From Microbacterium neungamense (GTDB lineage Bacteria > Actinomycetota > Actinomycetes > Actinomycetales > Microbacteriaceae), in contig NZ_CP069717.1 in the NCBI RefSeq assembly GCF_024971095.1, positions 1,240,001 through 1,304,000 on the forward strand: a stretch of 64,000 nt of DNA. The letters run 5' to 3'. Shown here in pieces: positions 1-7,826 of this stretch (position 1 is its first letter; every line of letters starts with the position of its first letter). The translations under genes were made by a program, and so were the position numbers. The notes beneath the pieces were generated by a model, which was given only the letters and a program-made list of their open reading frames with translations, made no database searches and had not been told where the DNA came from.

Positions 1-1092
1 GCCCACGATCGCACGACGCAGCAGCATCGCCTGCACCCACTCCAGCGTCTCGATCAGCTCGGCGCGGTCGATGAGGCCGCGGCGGTGGTCGCCGTAGACG
101 CTCATCGCCAGCGGGTAGGCGATCCGGCCGAACGTGTTCAGGAAGCCGAGCTGACGGCGGATCTCCGGGTCGGGCTCGCGCGACGGGTCGAGCAGGTTGC
201 CGTAGATCTCCGCGTACTCGCGCCACACCGTCGCCTCGGCGCGCAGGCGCTCCAGGTCCACCCGCGGGAACGAGCCGCGGAAGGCGGCATACACGCCGTG
301 CTCTCCGGCGGCGGCGACCTCTCGCCCGGTCGTCATCACCAGGTAGTGCCGCCAGAACGCGCCGATCGTCTCGCCGGTGCTGCGCTCGATGGGCAGCCAG
401 AACTCCTCCTCGACGGCCAGCTGCTCGGCGTGCGAGAGGCCCATCAGGATGTAGTTGTGGATCAGCTCGTGGTCCCGCAGCGGCTCGCCGGTGGAGTTCA
501 GGCTCTCGAAGATCTGCTGGGCGTTCGCCTCGGCGCCGAGCGTGATCGACACGTGCTCCAGCTTCTGCAGCCCGCGCCACACCCGCGGCGCCTCCTCGGC
601 GTGCACCTGGCTGCGGAAGAACGCGTAGTTGTCGTCGAAGCGGGACTCGCGGTCGGCGTCGTCGCGGCGGTCGAGCACGACGGACTCGTACAGGTCGGCC
701 CAGGTGTGGTGCGGACGCAGCTTGGTGCGCGACGGGTCGTCGTGCCGCACCAGCACGCGCTCCAGCTCGGTCGCCATGGCCGGGTCGGTGTCGCGGACGG
801 CGTGATGCAGCGCCGCGATCAGCAGCATCACCGTGGTGATCCGCTGCTGCCCGTCGATGAGGATGAGGTCGGCGCCGGAGGCGTCCTGGGCGGACAGGAT
901 CGAGCCGATGAAGTGGCGGTGCGATTCGTCCTCGGCGGCGACGGCGCGGACGTCGGAGAGCAGCTTCTCGCATCCGCCGATGTCCCAGCGGTACTGGCGC
1001 TGGTAGACCGGGACCACGATGTTCGTGGACGGGGCGGAGAGCCATTCGATCGTGCCTGTTGCGGTTGCTTCGACATTGGTCGCCGTTGCCAT
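1..1092 (-). CDS. DUF262 (GmrS-like) domain protein, C-terminus cut off by window edge
   Basis: Only the first 364 residues are in the window; the gene reads off the left edge without a stop. Residues 28-36 read PVYQRQYRW and 80-84 read DGQQR followed by ITTVMLL. These are the two hallmark motifs of the DUF262 / GmrSD N-terminal domain, a ParB/Srx-like nucleotide-hydrolysing fold found in type IV restriction enzymes and many uncharacterised proteins. The rest of the visible part is charged and helical. The start is the ATG at 1090-1092, preceded by GGAGG about 12 nt upstream. Whether a DUF1524 HNH nuclease domain follows cannot be seen, so 'restriction enzyme' is only a possibility. No methylase or other defence gene is visible beside it. 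Confidence 0.85.
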   Translation of the reverse strand, partial: MATATNVEATATGTIEWLSAPSTNIVVPVYQRQYRWDIGGCEKLLSDVRAVAAEDESHRHFIGSILSAQDASGADLILIDGQQRITTVMLLIAALHHAVRDTDPAMATELERVLVRHDDPSRTKLRPHHTWADLYESVVLDRRDDADRESRFDDNYAFFRSQVHAEEAPRVWRGLQKLEHVSITLGAEANAQQIFESLNSTGEPLRDHELIHNYILMGLSHAEQLAVEEEFWLPIERSTGETIGAFWRHYLVMTTGREVAAAGEHGVYAAFRGSFPRVDLERLRAEATVWREYAEIYGNLLDPSREPDPEIRRQLGFLNTFGRIAYPLAMSVYGDHRRGLIDRAELIETLEWVQAMLLRRAIVG

Positions 1093-1199
1093 GACTGTGT
1101 GATGCCTCCGGACGGGCGGGGATGCGAGAGCCGCCCCGTCGAGTCTAGCCGCCGGCCTCCGCCCGGCCCGGGCTCCCGGGCCCGCTCAGGGGCCCGATG

Positions 1200-1211
1200 T
1201 AGGCTTGCCTA
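1200..1211 (+). promoter_or_regulatory. Palindrome TAGGCTTGCCTA upstream of the putative dioxygenase; -10 element and possible metal-regulator site
   Basis: The 12-bp sequence has perfect TAGGC / GCCTA arms and lies 42 bp before the start codon at 1254. Its first six bases, TAGGCT, are also the commonest -10 hexamer in this window, so it may simply be the promoter. Read as TTAGGCAAGCCTA on the other strand it matches the left half of the DtxR/IdeR box (TTAGGTTAGCCTAACCTAA) well, but the right half poorly. Confidence 0.35.
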
Positions 1212-1253
1212 AGTGGGCCTGTAAGAACTTCGCTGGCCCCGTACGAAAGGAAC

Positions 1254-2039
1254 ATGACTCGCATCATGGGATACATCAAGTCCGCAGCGCTCGAGGAGAA
1301 GGGCTTCGTCGTCCTGGACCGGTACGACCAGGAGGCCGACCCCAAGGAGTGGCTGGACATCGAGTACGTCGACTGGAAGTCCTCGGGTGACACCCGCTTC
1401 GCGCCGCTCGCCAGCGCCAAGGGCGAGATCGAGTGCAACGGGTTCTGGAACCACAAGCCGCCGCGGACCGACAAGGACGGCGTCTGGATCGAGTCGCAGG
1501 TGGAGAAGGCGCCGAACCTGACCCGCCGCGCGCAGGAGCCGGGCGCGAACGTCGGCCGCTGCCGCGTCATCGAGCTGCAGCCGACCCCGTACGGCGAGTG
1601 CCTGTACAACCTGCACCAGGACGACAACAACCGCCTGAACCCGGATGGCACCGGCTGGGTCGTGCGCGGCTTCTTCAACCTGACCGACGACAAGGACAGC
1701 TACTTCGTCCTGCGCGAGAACCGCACCGACCCGAGCATCGAGTACCGCATCGCTCTGCCGGCCGGCGCGCAGCTGGTCGTCGACACCCAGCGCCTGTGGC
1801 ACGCCGCGACCCACAACGGCACCGAGCCGCGCTACTGCCTGATCACCTCGTGGACGTCGGGCCCCGAGCTCGACGCGTACATCGAGAAGTACCACGGCAC
1901 CGACGAGGTGGAGAACTACCCCGTTCCGCAGGACGTGCTCGAGGCCGGCTACGCCGAGCAGGCGCGTCGTGACGCCGCCCGCGCCGCCTACTACGCTGCG
2001 AAGGGCCAGCAGGTCAAGCAGGCGATGAGCGAGGCCTGA
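1254..2039 (+). CDS. Putative Fe(II)/2-oxoglutarate-type dioxygenase
   Basis: A 261-aa soluble protein that I do not recognise by name. It carries the pattern of the double-stranded beta-helix dioxygenases: H121-x-D123 in NLHQDD, a distal H183 in RLWHAATHN, and R193 exactly ten residues later in PRYCLITSW. That HxD...H...R spacing is what the family uses to bind Fe(II) and 2-oxoglutarate. Sequence between the motifs is beta-rich and the C-terminal 30 residues are Ala-rich helix. The substrate is unknown. The ATG at 1254 has AAAGGA just upstream; ATG 1266 is an alternative. It is monocistronic, with a strong terminator downstream. The palindrome before it would suit an iron-responsive gene, but that link is inference. 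Confidence 0.6.
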   Translation: MTRIMGYIKSAALEEKGFVVLDRYDQEADPKEWLDIEYVDWKSSGDTRFAPLASAKGEIECNGFWNHKPPRTDKDGVWIESQVEKAPNLTRRAQEPGANVGRCRVIELQPTPYGECLYNLHQDDNNRLNPDGTGWVVRGFFNLTDDKDSYFVLRENRTDPSIEYRIALPAGAQLVVDTQRLWHAATHNGTEPRYCLITSWTSGPELDAYIEKYHGTDEVENYPVPQDVLEAGYAEQARRDAARAAYYAAKGQQVKQAMSEA

Positions 2040-2057
2040 GCCGCCGCCTGCGCTGAC

Positions 2058-2099
2058 GAAGGGCCCCGGCCGCGAAGCGTCGCGGGACCGGGGCCCTTC
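2058..2099 (+). terminator. Rho-independent terminator after the dioxygenase gene
   Basis: GAAGGGCCCCGG (2058-2069) pairs perfectly with CCGGGGCCCTTC (2088-2099) around an 18-nt loop that can itself pair. No T-tract follows, as is usual in high-GC actinobacteria. Confidence 0.85.
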
Positions 2100-2103
2100 C
2101 CGT

Positions 2104-2144
2104 GGAATCACACGCTTGTGATTCCCGCCGAAGTGGGCGATAAT
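2104..2144 (+). promoter_or_regulatory. DUF3145 promoter with a perfect palindrome over the -35 box
   Basis: A -35 TTGTGA (2116-2121), a 17-bp spacer and a -10 GATAAT (2139-2144) form a well-matched SigA promoter, unusually good for this window. GGAATCACA (2104-2112), CGCT, TGTGATTCC (2117-2125) is a perfect 9-bp inverted repeat covering the -35. It looks like an operator; I cannot name its protein. Confidence 0.65.
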
Positions 2145-2222
2145 CGCCGTACAACCGCATAGCTCGCCGGGATCGCTCGGTCAGGTCGTAGGGGAAGACG
2201 CACCTGATGAAACGGAGAGATC

Positions 2223-2726
2223 ATGGCGACGGGTTACGCACGCGGAGTGGTGTTCATCCACTCCGCTCCTCGCGCGCTCTGCCCGCACCTGGAATGGGCG
2301 GTCGGACGCGCTCTCGGTCGTGCCGTCAGCTTCGACTGGGCCGATCAGCCGGTCCAGGAGGGCACGCGCCGGGCCGAGTTCTTCTGGGACGGGCCGGTGG
2401 GCACCGGCGCCGCCCTGGCGACGGCGATCCGCGGCTGGGAGCACCTGCGCTTCGAGGTCACCGAGGATCCCACGCCGCGCAGCGACGGCGGACGCTGGCT
2501 GCACACGCCCGACCTCGGCATCCACTATGCGCAGACGGATGCCGCGGGCAACATCGTCGTCGGCGAGGACCGCATCCGGTACGCGATGGAGATCGCCGCC
2601 GGCAACCCGGTCGAGCTGCAGCGCGAGCTGGACGTCGCGCTCGGCTCGGCGTGGGACGAGGAGCTCGAGCCGTTCCGTCACCCCAGCGACGACGCCCGCG
2701 TCGTGTGGCTCCACAAGGTGGGCTAG
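2223..2726 (+). CDS. DUF3145 domain-containing protein
   Basis: A 167-aa acidic cytoplasmic protein matching DUF3145, a family restricted to actinobacteria. Typical features are the N-terminal RGVVFIHSAPRALCPHLEWA stretch, the FDWADQPV segment and the closing VVWLHKVG. No function is established and no catalytic motif is evident. The ATG at 2223 has GGAGAG 4 nt upstream at 2214-2219. The gene is transcribed alone from a good promoter overlapped by a palindrome, and is followed by a terminator and a REP array that separate it from the convergent fabF. Conservation and the regulated promoter suggest a housekeeping but controlled role. Confidence 0.9.
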   Translation: MATGYARGVVFIHSAPRALCPHLEWAVGRALGRAVSFDWADQPVQEGTRRAEFFWDGPVGTGAALATAIRGWEHLRFEVTEDPTPRSDGGRWLHTPDLGIHYAQTDAAGNIVVGEDRIRYAMEIAAGNPVELQRELDVALGSAWDEELEPFRHPSDDARVVWLHKVG

Positions 2727-2817
2727 CGGTCGCGATGAGGACCTGCGGAGGAGGCGCGAGTACCGGGACCCGGTGAGTCGTCCCTGGAACCGAGAAGGCG
2801 AATCCTCCGCACAACGA

Positions 2818-2849
2818 ACGATGCCCCCGCGGGGAAGCGGGGGCATCGT
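2818..2849 (+). terminator. Terminator between DUF3145 and fabF
   Basis: ACGATGCCCCCGC (2818-2830) pairs with GCGGGGGCATCGT (2837-2849) around a 6-nt loop. The hairpin is symmetric, so it can serve both convergent genes. Confidence 0.85.
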
Positions 2850-2854
2850 CGTGG

Positions 2855-2946
2855 GCGGTCCCTGAGCTTGTCGAAGGGCGGTCCCTGAGCTTGTCGAAGG
2901 GCGGTCCCTGAGCTTGTCGAAGGGCGGTCCCTGAGCTTGTCGAAGG
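2855..2946. repeat. REP-like array, four perfect tandem 23-bp units
   Basis: Four identical units (2855-2877, 2878-2900, 2901-2923, 2924-2946) contain the core CCTGAGCTTGTCGAAGG. The array runs to the base before the fabF stop codon. The same element in single or diverged form occurs at 14759, 23585 and 37462. There are no spacers between units, so it is not CRISPR. Confidence 0.95.
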
Positions 2947-2947
2947 G

Positions 2948-4183
2948 TCAGGCGCTGCGGAAGGCCACGACGGCGTTGTGCCCGCCGAAGCCGAACGAGT
3001 TGCTGATGGCCAGCTGGTCGCCCGCGCCGAGCTGCTGCGGCTCGACCGACAGACGGAACGGCACCGCCGGGTCCTGCTCGGTCATGTTGATGGTCGGCGG
3101 GGCGAGGCGGTCGCGCAGGGCCAGCACGCTGAACACGGCCTCCAGGGCCCCGGTGCCGCCGAGCAGGTGGCCCGTGGACGCCTTCGTGCCCGAGACCGGC
3201 ACCTCGCGGATGCGGTCGCCGAACACGGCCTGCAGCGCGGTGTACTCGTTCGGGTCGCCGACCGGGGTGGAGGTGAGGTGGGCGTTCACGTGGGTGACCT
3301 CGTCAGGGGAGGCGTCGGCCGACTCCAGCGCCATCCGGACGGCGCGGGCGGCGCCCTGGCCCTCCGGGTCGTTCGCGGTGATGTGGTACGAGTCCGCCGT
3401 CACGCCGCCGCCGGCGACATAGGCGTAGATCTTGGCCCCGCGCGCCCTGGCGTGATCTTCGCGCTCCAGGATGAGCGCAGCGGCGCCCTCGCCCATCACG
3501 AAGCCGTCGCGATCGATCGCGCCGGGACGCGACGCGGTCTCGGGGGATTCGTTGCGGCGGGACAGCGCCTGCATGGAGGAGAACGCGGCCACCGTGATCG
3601 GGTGGATGGCCGATTCCGTGCCGCCGGCGATCACGACGTCCGCCAGCCCGTCGCGCAGGTGCTCGATCGCGTTCACGAGCGACTCGGTGCTGGAGGCGCA
3701 GGCGCTGGCGACGGTGCGGGCGTAGGCGCGCGCGTTGAAGTGCAGCGACAGGTTCCCGGCGGCTGCGTTCGGCATCAGCATGGGGACCGTCATCGGCAGC
3801 ACTCGGCGCGGACCCTTCTCGCGCAGGGTGTCCCACGCGTCCAGCAGCGTCCACACGCCACCGATGCCGGTGGCGAAGTCGACGCCGAGGCGCTCCGGCT
3901 CCACTTCGGGGGAGCCGGCGTCCTCCCAGGCCTCCATCGCGGCGACCATCGCCAGCTGCGACGAGGGGTCGAGGCGCTTCGCGACGGGACGGGCGAGCAC
4001 CTGCTCGGGGCGCACGGCGACCTCGGCGGCGAAGGTGACCGGGAGCTCGTACTCGGCGACCCAGTCGTACTCGAGGGTGCGGGCCCCCGACACTCCGGCC
4101 AGGAGGTTCGCCCAGCTCTCCGGTGCGGTGCCGCCGAGCGGCGAGCTCGCTCCGATTCCGGTGACGACGATGCGCTTGCTCAT
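2948..4183 (-). CDS. fabF: Beta-ketoacyl-[acyl-carrier-protein] synthase II
   Basis: A 411-aa KAS-II condensing enzyme that elongates acyl-ACP with malonyl-ACP in the cytoplasmic FAS-II cycle. The thiolase-fold Cys-His-His triad is present: Cys162 in ASACASSTE, His302 in VNAHLTSTP and His339 in ASTGHLLGG. The ATG at 4181-4183 is chosen because it starts the conserved SKRIVVTGIG strand and has GGAGG 7 nt upstream; an upstream ATG would add 14 unconserved residues. It is the last gene of fabD-fabH-acpP-fabF, 78 bp after acpP. The REP array directly follows its stop codon. Confidence 0.97.
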   Translation of the reverse strand: MSKRIVVTGIGASSPLGGTAPESWANLLAGVSGARTLEYDWVAEYELPVTFAAEVAVRPEQVLARPVAKRLDPSSQLAMVAAMEAWEDAGSPEVEPERLGVDFATGIGGVWTLLDAWDTLREKGPRRVLPMTVPMLMPNAAAGNLSLHFNARAYARTVASACASSTESLVNAIEHLRDGLADVVIAGGTESAIHPITVAAFSSMQALSRRNESPETASRPGAIDRDGFVMGEGAAALILEREDHARARGAKIYAYVAGGGVTADSYHITANDPEGQGAARAVRMALESADASPDEVTHVNAHLTSTPVGDPNEYTALQAVFGDRIREVPVSGTKASTGHLLGGTGALEAVFSVLALRDRLAPPTINMTEQDPAVPFRLSVEPQQLGAGDQLAISNSFGFGGHNAVVAFRSA

Positions 4184-4261
4184 GGGTGATCCTCCGTAGG
4201 GGTGGTCGGGGACAGAGGATGCCACGCCCCGCGGTCGGCGGGGGTGGCATCCGCAGAGGGC

Positions 4262-4510
4262 TTACTCCTGGCCGGCGACGATGAAGTTGACGGCGTCGGC
4301 GACGGTCTTCAGGTTCTTGACCTCGTCGTCCGGGATGGTGACGCCGAACTTCTCCTCGGCATTGACGACGATCGTCATCATCGAGATCGAGTCGATGTCG
4401 AGGTCGTCGGTGAACGACTTCTCCATCGCGACATCGGACGCGTCGATGCCGGTCTCGTCGGTGATCAGCTCGGCAAGGCCGGCGAGGACCTCGTCGTGGG
4501 TGAGAGCCAT
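4262..4510 (-). CDS. acpP: Acyl carrier protein
   Basis: An 82-aa acidic four-helix carrier that holds growing acyl chains on a 4'-phosphopantetheine arm. The modification site is Ser41 in DLDIDSIS, a slight variant of the usual DSL motif. Length and charge are typical of bacterial AcpP. AGAGGA lies 5 nt before the ATG. It sits between fabH and fabF, as in other actinobacterial FAS-II operons. A holo-ACP synthase gene is not in the window. Confidence 0.97.
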   Translation of the reverse strand: MALTHDEVLAGLAELITDETGIDASDVAMEKSFTDDLDIDSISMMTIVVNAEEKFGVTIPDDEVKNLKTVADAVNFIVAGQE

Positions 4511-4574
4511 GTTTTCCTCTTTCTCGGGGGTGGTTTCGGAACCGGGGAACAGTCTAGGGAACGACCGGCCGTTG

Positions 4575-5576
4575 TCAGGGGAGCACGACGACCTGCGCCG
4601 CGAACACGAGGCCGGCGCCGAAGCCGATCTGGAGCGCCAGCCCGCCGGACAGCTCCGGGTGCTCGGTCATCAGCCGGTGGCTGGCCAGCGGGATCGACGC
4701 CGCCGACGTGTTGCCGGTGGTCTCGATGTCGCGGGCGATCACCGTGGTCTCGGGTAGCTTCAGCTGCTTGGCGAACTCGTCGATGATCCGCATGTTCGCC
4801 TGGTGCGGGATGAAGGCCGCGAGGTCCTCGGGCTTCACACCGGCCCGGTCGAGCGCCTCCCGGGCGACCTTCGCCATCTCCCACACAGCCCAGCGGAACA
4901 CCGTCTGGCCCTCCTGGCGCAGCGTGGGCCACGGGGCCAGGCCGTCGCGGAAGGCGGTGAGCGGGGCGTTCATGCCCACGGCATCCGCCTTCGAACCGTC
5001 CGAGCCCCACACCGCGGGACCGATGCCGGGGGTGTCGCTGGGGCCGATCAGGGCGGCTCCGGCGCCGTCGCCGAGGAGGAAGGAGATGCTGCGGTCGGTG
5101 GGGTCGACCACGTCGGAGAGCTTCTCGGCGCCCATCACGAGCGCGTAGCGGGCGGCGCCGGCGCGGATCAGCGCGTCGGCCTGGGCCACGGCGTACGCGT
5201 AGCCCGCGCACGCGGCGTTCACGTCGTACGCGGCGGCCGGGTTCGCGCCGACGCGGTCGGCGACGATGGCCGACACGGAGGGCGTCTGCTTCGGGTTGGT
5301 GACCGTGGACACGATCACCAGGTCGACCTCCTGCGCCGGGACGCCGGACTTCTCGATCGCCTCGGCGGCGGCGATGGTGGCGAGGTCGACGGTGTCGGTC
5401 TCCGGCAGTGCGCGGGTGCGGGTGATGATGCCGGTGCGCTGACGGATCCACTCGTCGCTGGAGTCGATCGGGCCGATGAGGTCCTCGTTGGGCACGGCGT
5501 TCTCGCCCCGTGCCGCCCCGAACGAGTAGATGCGGGTGTACGCGGGCCCGGATGCCTGGGCGAGGGTGGCGGTCAT
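4575..5576 (-). CDS. fabH: Beta-ketoacyl-[acyl-carrier-protein] synthase III
   Basis: A 333-aa KAS-III that starts each fatty-acid chain by condensing an acyl-CoA primer with malonyl-ACP. The triad is visible as Cys123 in NAACAGY, His258 in FIPHQAN and Asn289 in TTGNTSA. In this lineage it would be expected to accept branched primers, giving the iso/anteiso lipids of Microbacteriaceae; this is family knowledge, not read from the sequence. The start ATG overlaps the fabD stop (ATGA, 5573-5576), and GGAG is 4 nt upstream, so translation is probably coupled to fabD. Confidence 0.97.
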   Translation of the reverse strand: MTATLAQASGPAYTRIYSFGAARGENAVPNEDLIGPIDSSDEWIRQRTGIITRTRALPETDTVDLATIAAAEAIEKSGVPAQEVDLVIVSTVTNPKQTPSVSAIVADRVGANPAAAYDVNAACAGYAYAVAQADALIRAGAARYALVMGAEKLSDVVDPTDRSISFLLGDGAGAALIGPSDTPGIGPAVWGSDGSKADAVGMNAPLTAFRDGLAPWPTLRQEGQTVFRWAVWEMAKVAREALDRAGVKPEDLAAFIPHQANMRIIDEFAKQLKLPETTVIARDIETTGNTSAASIPLASHRLMTEHPELSGGLALQIGFGAGLVFAAQVVVLP

Positions 5577-6490
5577 GCTTCTCCGTTCAGCAGGGCGACG
5601 GCGGCGTCGAGGTCTTCGGGGGTCTTCACGGCCACGGCGGGGACGCCGCGCAGGCCGCGCTTGGCGAGGCCGGTCAGGGCCCCGGCCGGCGCCACCTCGA
5701 TCATGCCGGTGATGCCGGCTTCGGTGAAAGAGGCCATGCACAGGTCCCAGCGCACCGGCGAGGCCACCTGGTCGACGATCAGCTCCAGTGCGCGCGCGCC
5801 GTCTGCGACCGTGGAGCCGTCGCGGTTGGTCCACAGGGTGACCCCGGGGTCGGAGGTGGCGACGCCCGCCACCGCCTGGCGCAGCGCCTCGACCGCAGGG
5901 GCCATGTACGCGGTGTGGAAGGCGCCGGCGACCTGCAGCGGCACCACGCGGGTGCCGCGCAGCGGCTCCTCGGCCAGCGCGGCGAGGGCCGGCAGGGCGC
6001 CGGCGGCGACGATCTGCCCGCCGCCGTTGTAGTTCGCCGGCGTCAGGTCCAGCTCCTGCAGGCGGGCGACGACGGCGTCCTGGTCGCCGCCCAGCACCGC
6101 GCTCATGCCGGTCTCGGCCCGCGCCGCGGCATCCGCCATCGCGCGCCCGCGCACGCCCACCAGCCGCAGCGCATCCTCCGCGCCGATCACGCCGGCGAGG
6201 GCGACGGCCGCGAGCTCGCCCACGGAGTGCCCGGCCAGGCCGTCGGGACGGCGCCCGGCGCGCCGCTCGAGCTCCTCGGCGGCGATGATCGACGCGGCGA
6301 CGATGAGCGGCTGCGCGATGCGGGTGTCGCGGATCGTGTCGGCGTCCGACTGCGTGCCGTGGATGGCGAGATCGACCTGTGCGGCCTCGGAGAACGCGGC
6401 CAGACGCTCGGCGACGCCGGGGAGTTCGAGCCAGGGGGAGAGGAAGCCGGGGGTCTGTGAGCCCTGTCCAGGGCAGGCGACGACGATCAC
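5573..6490 (-). CDS. fabD: Malonyl-CoA:ACP transacylase
   Basis: A 305-aa enzyme that loads malonyl groups onto ACP. The N-terminus has the family's CPGQGSQTPGF oxyanion segment, and the nucleophile Ser89 lies in GLAGHSVGE. GTG at 6488-6490 is chosen because the conserved VVACPGQG strand begins there; no strong ribosome-binding site precedes it. CAGACT ends 6 bp before this GTG and may be a -10 for a leaderless transcript. It is the first gene of the fab operon and is separated from the FasR-type regulator by about 120 bp, which should contain the promoter FasR acts on. Confidence 0.96.
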   Translation of the reverse strand: MIVVACPGQGSQTPGFLSPWLELPGVAERLAAFSEAAQVDLAIHGTQSDADTIRDTRIAQPLIVAASIIAAEELERRAGRRPDGLAGHSVGELAAVALAGVIGAEDALRLVGVRGRAMADAAARAETGMSAVLGGDQDAVVARLQELDLTPANYNGGGQIVAAGALPALAALAEEPLRGTRVVPLQVAGAFHTAYMAPAVEALRQAVAGVATSDPGVTLWTNRDGSTVADGARALELIVDQVASPVRWDLCMASFTEAGITGMIEVAPAGALTGLAKRGLRGVPAVAVKTPEDLDAAVALLNGEA

Positions 6491-6609
6491 CCCACCAGTC
6501 TGCCAACGATCCGGCCCGGACGGTGGATGATCCCTCACAACAATTCGCAATCCGCTTGTGCGTGGCGTACAGTCGCGGGGTGCGCGCGGCGCCGCGGCGA
6601 CGACCCCCG

Positions 6610-7821
6610 TCAGCGCCTGCGGATCGGGCGTCGGCGCACCGGCTCGGCGGTGCCGATCGAACCCAGGATGAGCGCGGTCTGCAGGATCAGCGCCTCCCGG
6701 GGGCCGGTGGCGTCCCAGCCGATCACCTCGCTGACGCGCTTGAGCCGGTAGCGGACGGTGTTCGGGTGCACGAACAGCTCGCGGGCGGTGGCCTCCAGCG
6801 AACGGCCGCTGTCGAGGTAGCTCCACAGCGTGGTGACCAGGTCGGTGGAGTGGGCCTGCAGCGGGCGGTAGATCCGCTCGATGAGCGTCTGCTTGGCCAG
6901 CGCGTCCCCGGCGAGGGCGCGCTCGGGCAGCAGATCGTCCGCCTCGACCGGACGGGGCGCGCTGCGCCAGGCGCGGGCCACGGCGAACCCGGCGAGGGCG
7001 GCGCGAGCGCTCTGCCCGGCGTCCACGAGCGCCGCCACGGGCGGCCCGAGCACGACGTAGCCGGGGCCGAAGGACGGCTCCAGGCGCGCGGCGATCTCCT
7101 TGAACGGCAGCTCCTCGCCCTCAGGCTCGCGGCCGGGCACGCGCGCCCGCCCGATCACGAGCACGAGCCGCGACCCCTGCACGCCGATCAGGACGTCCAC
7201 GGACAGCTTCCGCGCCGTGCGCCGCACCTGGTCCACGTCGAACTGCGGCGGCGTGGTGCCGACGATGACGCACACCTCGCCGTGACCGTGCCAGCCGAGG
7301 GCCGCGATCCGGCTGGGCAGCTCCTCGTCGGCCTCGCCGGTGAGGATCGAGTCGACGACGAGCGCCTCCAGCCGGGCATCCCACAGGCCTCGCGCCTCGG
7401 CGGCGCGCGCGTACACGTCCGCGGCGGCGAAGGCGACGTCGCGGGAGTACAGCAGGATCGCCTCGCGCAGGTGCTCGCCCTTGCCGGCCACCCGCTCCTC
7501 GGTGACCTCGACGGTCACCCGGATCAGCTGCAGCGTCTGCTGCAGGCTGACGCTGCGCAGCAGCTCGCGCGGCGCGGCAGCGAAGATGTCCGCCGCGATC
7601 CACGGGGTGGAGGTCGGGTCGTCGTACCACTGGATGAACGCGGTGATCCCCGCCTGCGCGACCAACCCGACCGCCGAGCGCCGCGCCGGCGGCATCTCGG
7701 CGTACCACGGCAGCGTCTCCTCGAGCCGTTTGATCGTCGCCGTGGCCAGGTCGCCCGAGATGCGGCGCAGCCAGACGAGGGTCGCGGCCTTGTCCATGGC
7801 CGGCTGTGAGGAACCGGTCAC
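6610..7821 (-). CDS. fasR: PucR/CdaR-type transcriptional regulator, FasR-like
   Basis: A 403-aa regulator. The C-terminal PucR helix-turn-helix reads SLEATARELFVHPNTVRYRL near residues 345-365; the N-terminal and central parts are helical and GGDEF-like, as in CdaR proteins. In Streptomyces the regulator beside fabD, FasR, has this architecture and activates the fabD-fabH-acpP-fabF operon; position and type match here, so the same role is inferred. GTG 7819-7821 has GAGAGCTGA upstream and lies 5 nt after the aceE stop. ATG 7797 would shorten the protein by 8 residues but has no ribosome site. Likely co-transcribed with aceE, which would tie acetyl-CoA supply to lipid synthesis. Confidence 0.88.
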   Translation of the reverse strand: MTGSSQPAMDKAATLVWLRRISGDLATATIKRLEETLPWYAEMPPARRSAVGLVAQAGITAFIQWYDDPTSTPWIAADIFAAAPRELLRSVSLQQTLQLIRVTVEVTEERVAGKGEHLREAILLYSRDVAFAAADVYARAAEARGLWDARLEALVVDSILTGEADEELPSRIAALGWHGHGEVCVIVGTTPPQFDVDQVRRTARKLSVDVLIGVQGSRLVLVIGRARVPGREPEGEELPFKEIAARLEPSFGPGYVVLGPPVAALVDAGQSARAALAGFAVARAWRSAPRPVEADDLLPERALAGDALAKQTLIERIYRPLQAHSTDLVTTLWSYLDSGRSLEATARELFVHPNTVRYRLKRVSEVIGWDATGPREALILQTALILGSIGTAEPVRRRPIRRR

Positions 7822-7826
7822 GGCGG

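Noticed and set aside
1200..1211. A definite IdeR/DtxR operator
   Set aside because: Only the left half matches, and TAGGCT is a common -10 here, so I keep it as a possibility rather than a call.
2855..2946. Possible CRISPR array
   Set aside because: Units are directly adjacent with no spacers, and no cas gene is present. It matches the dispersed REP-like family.
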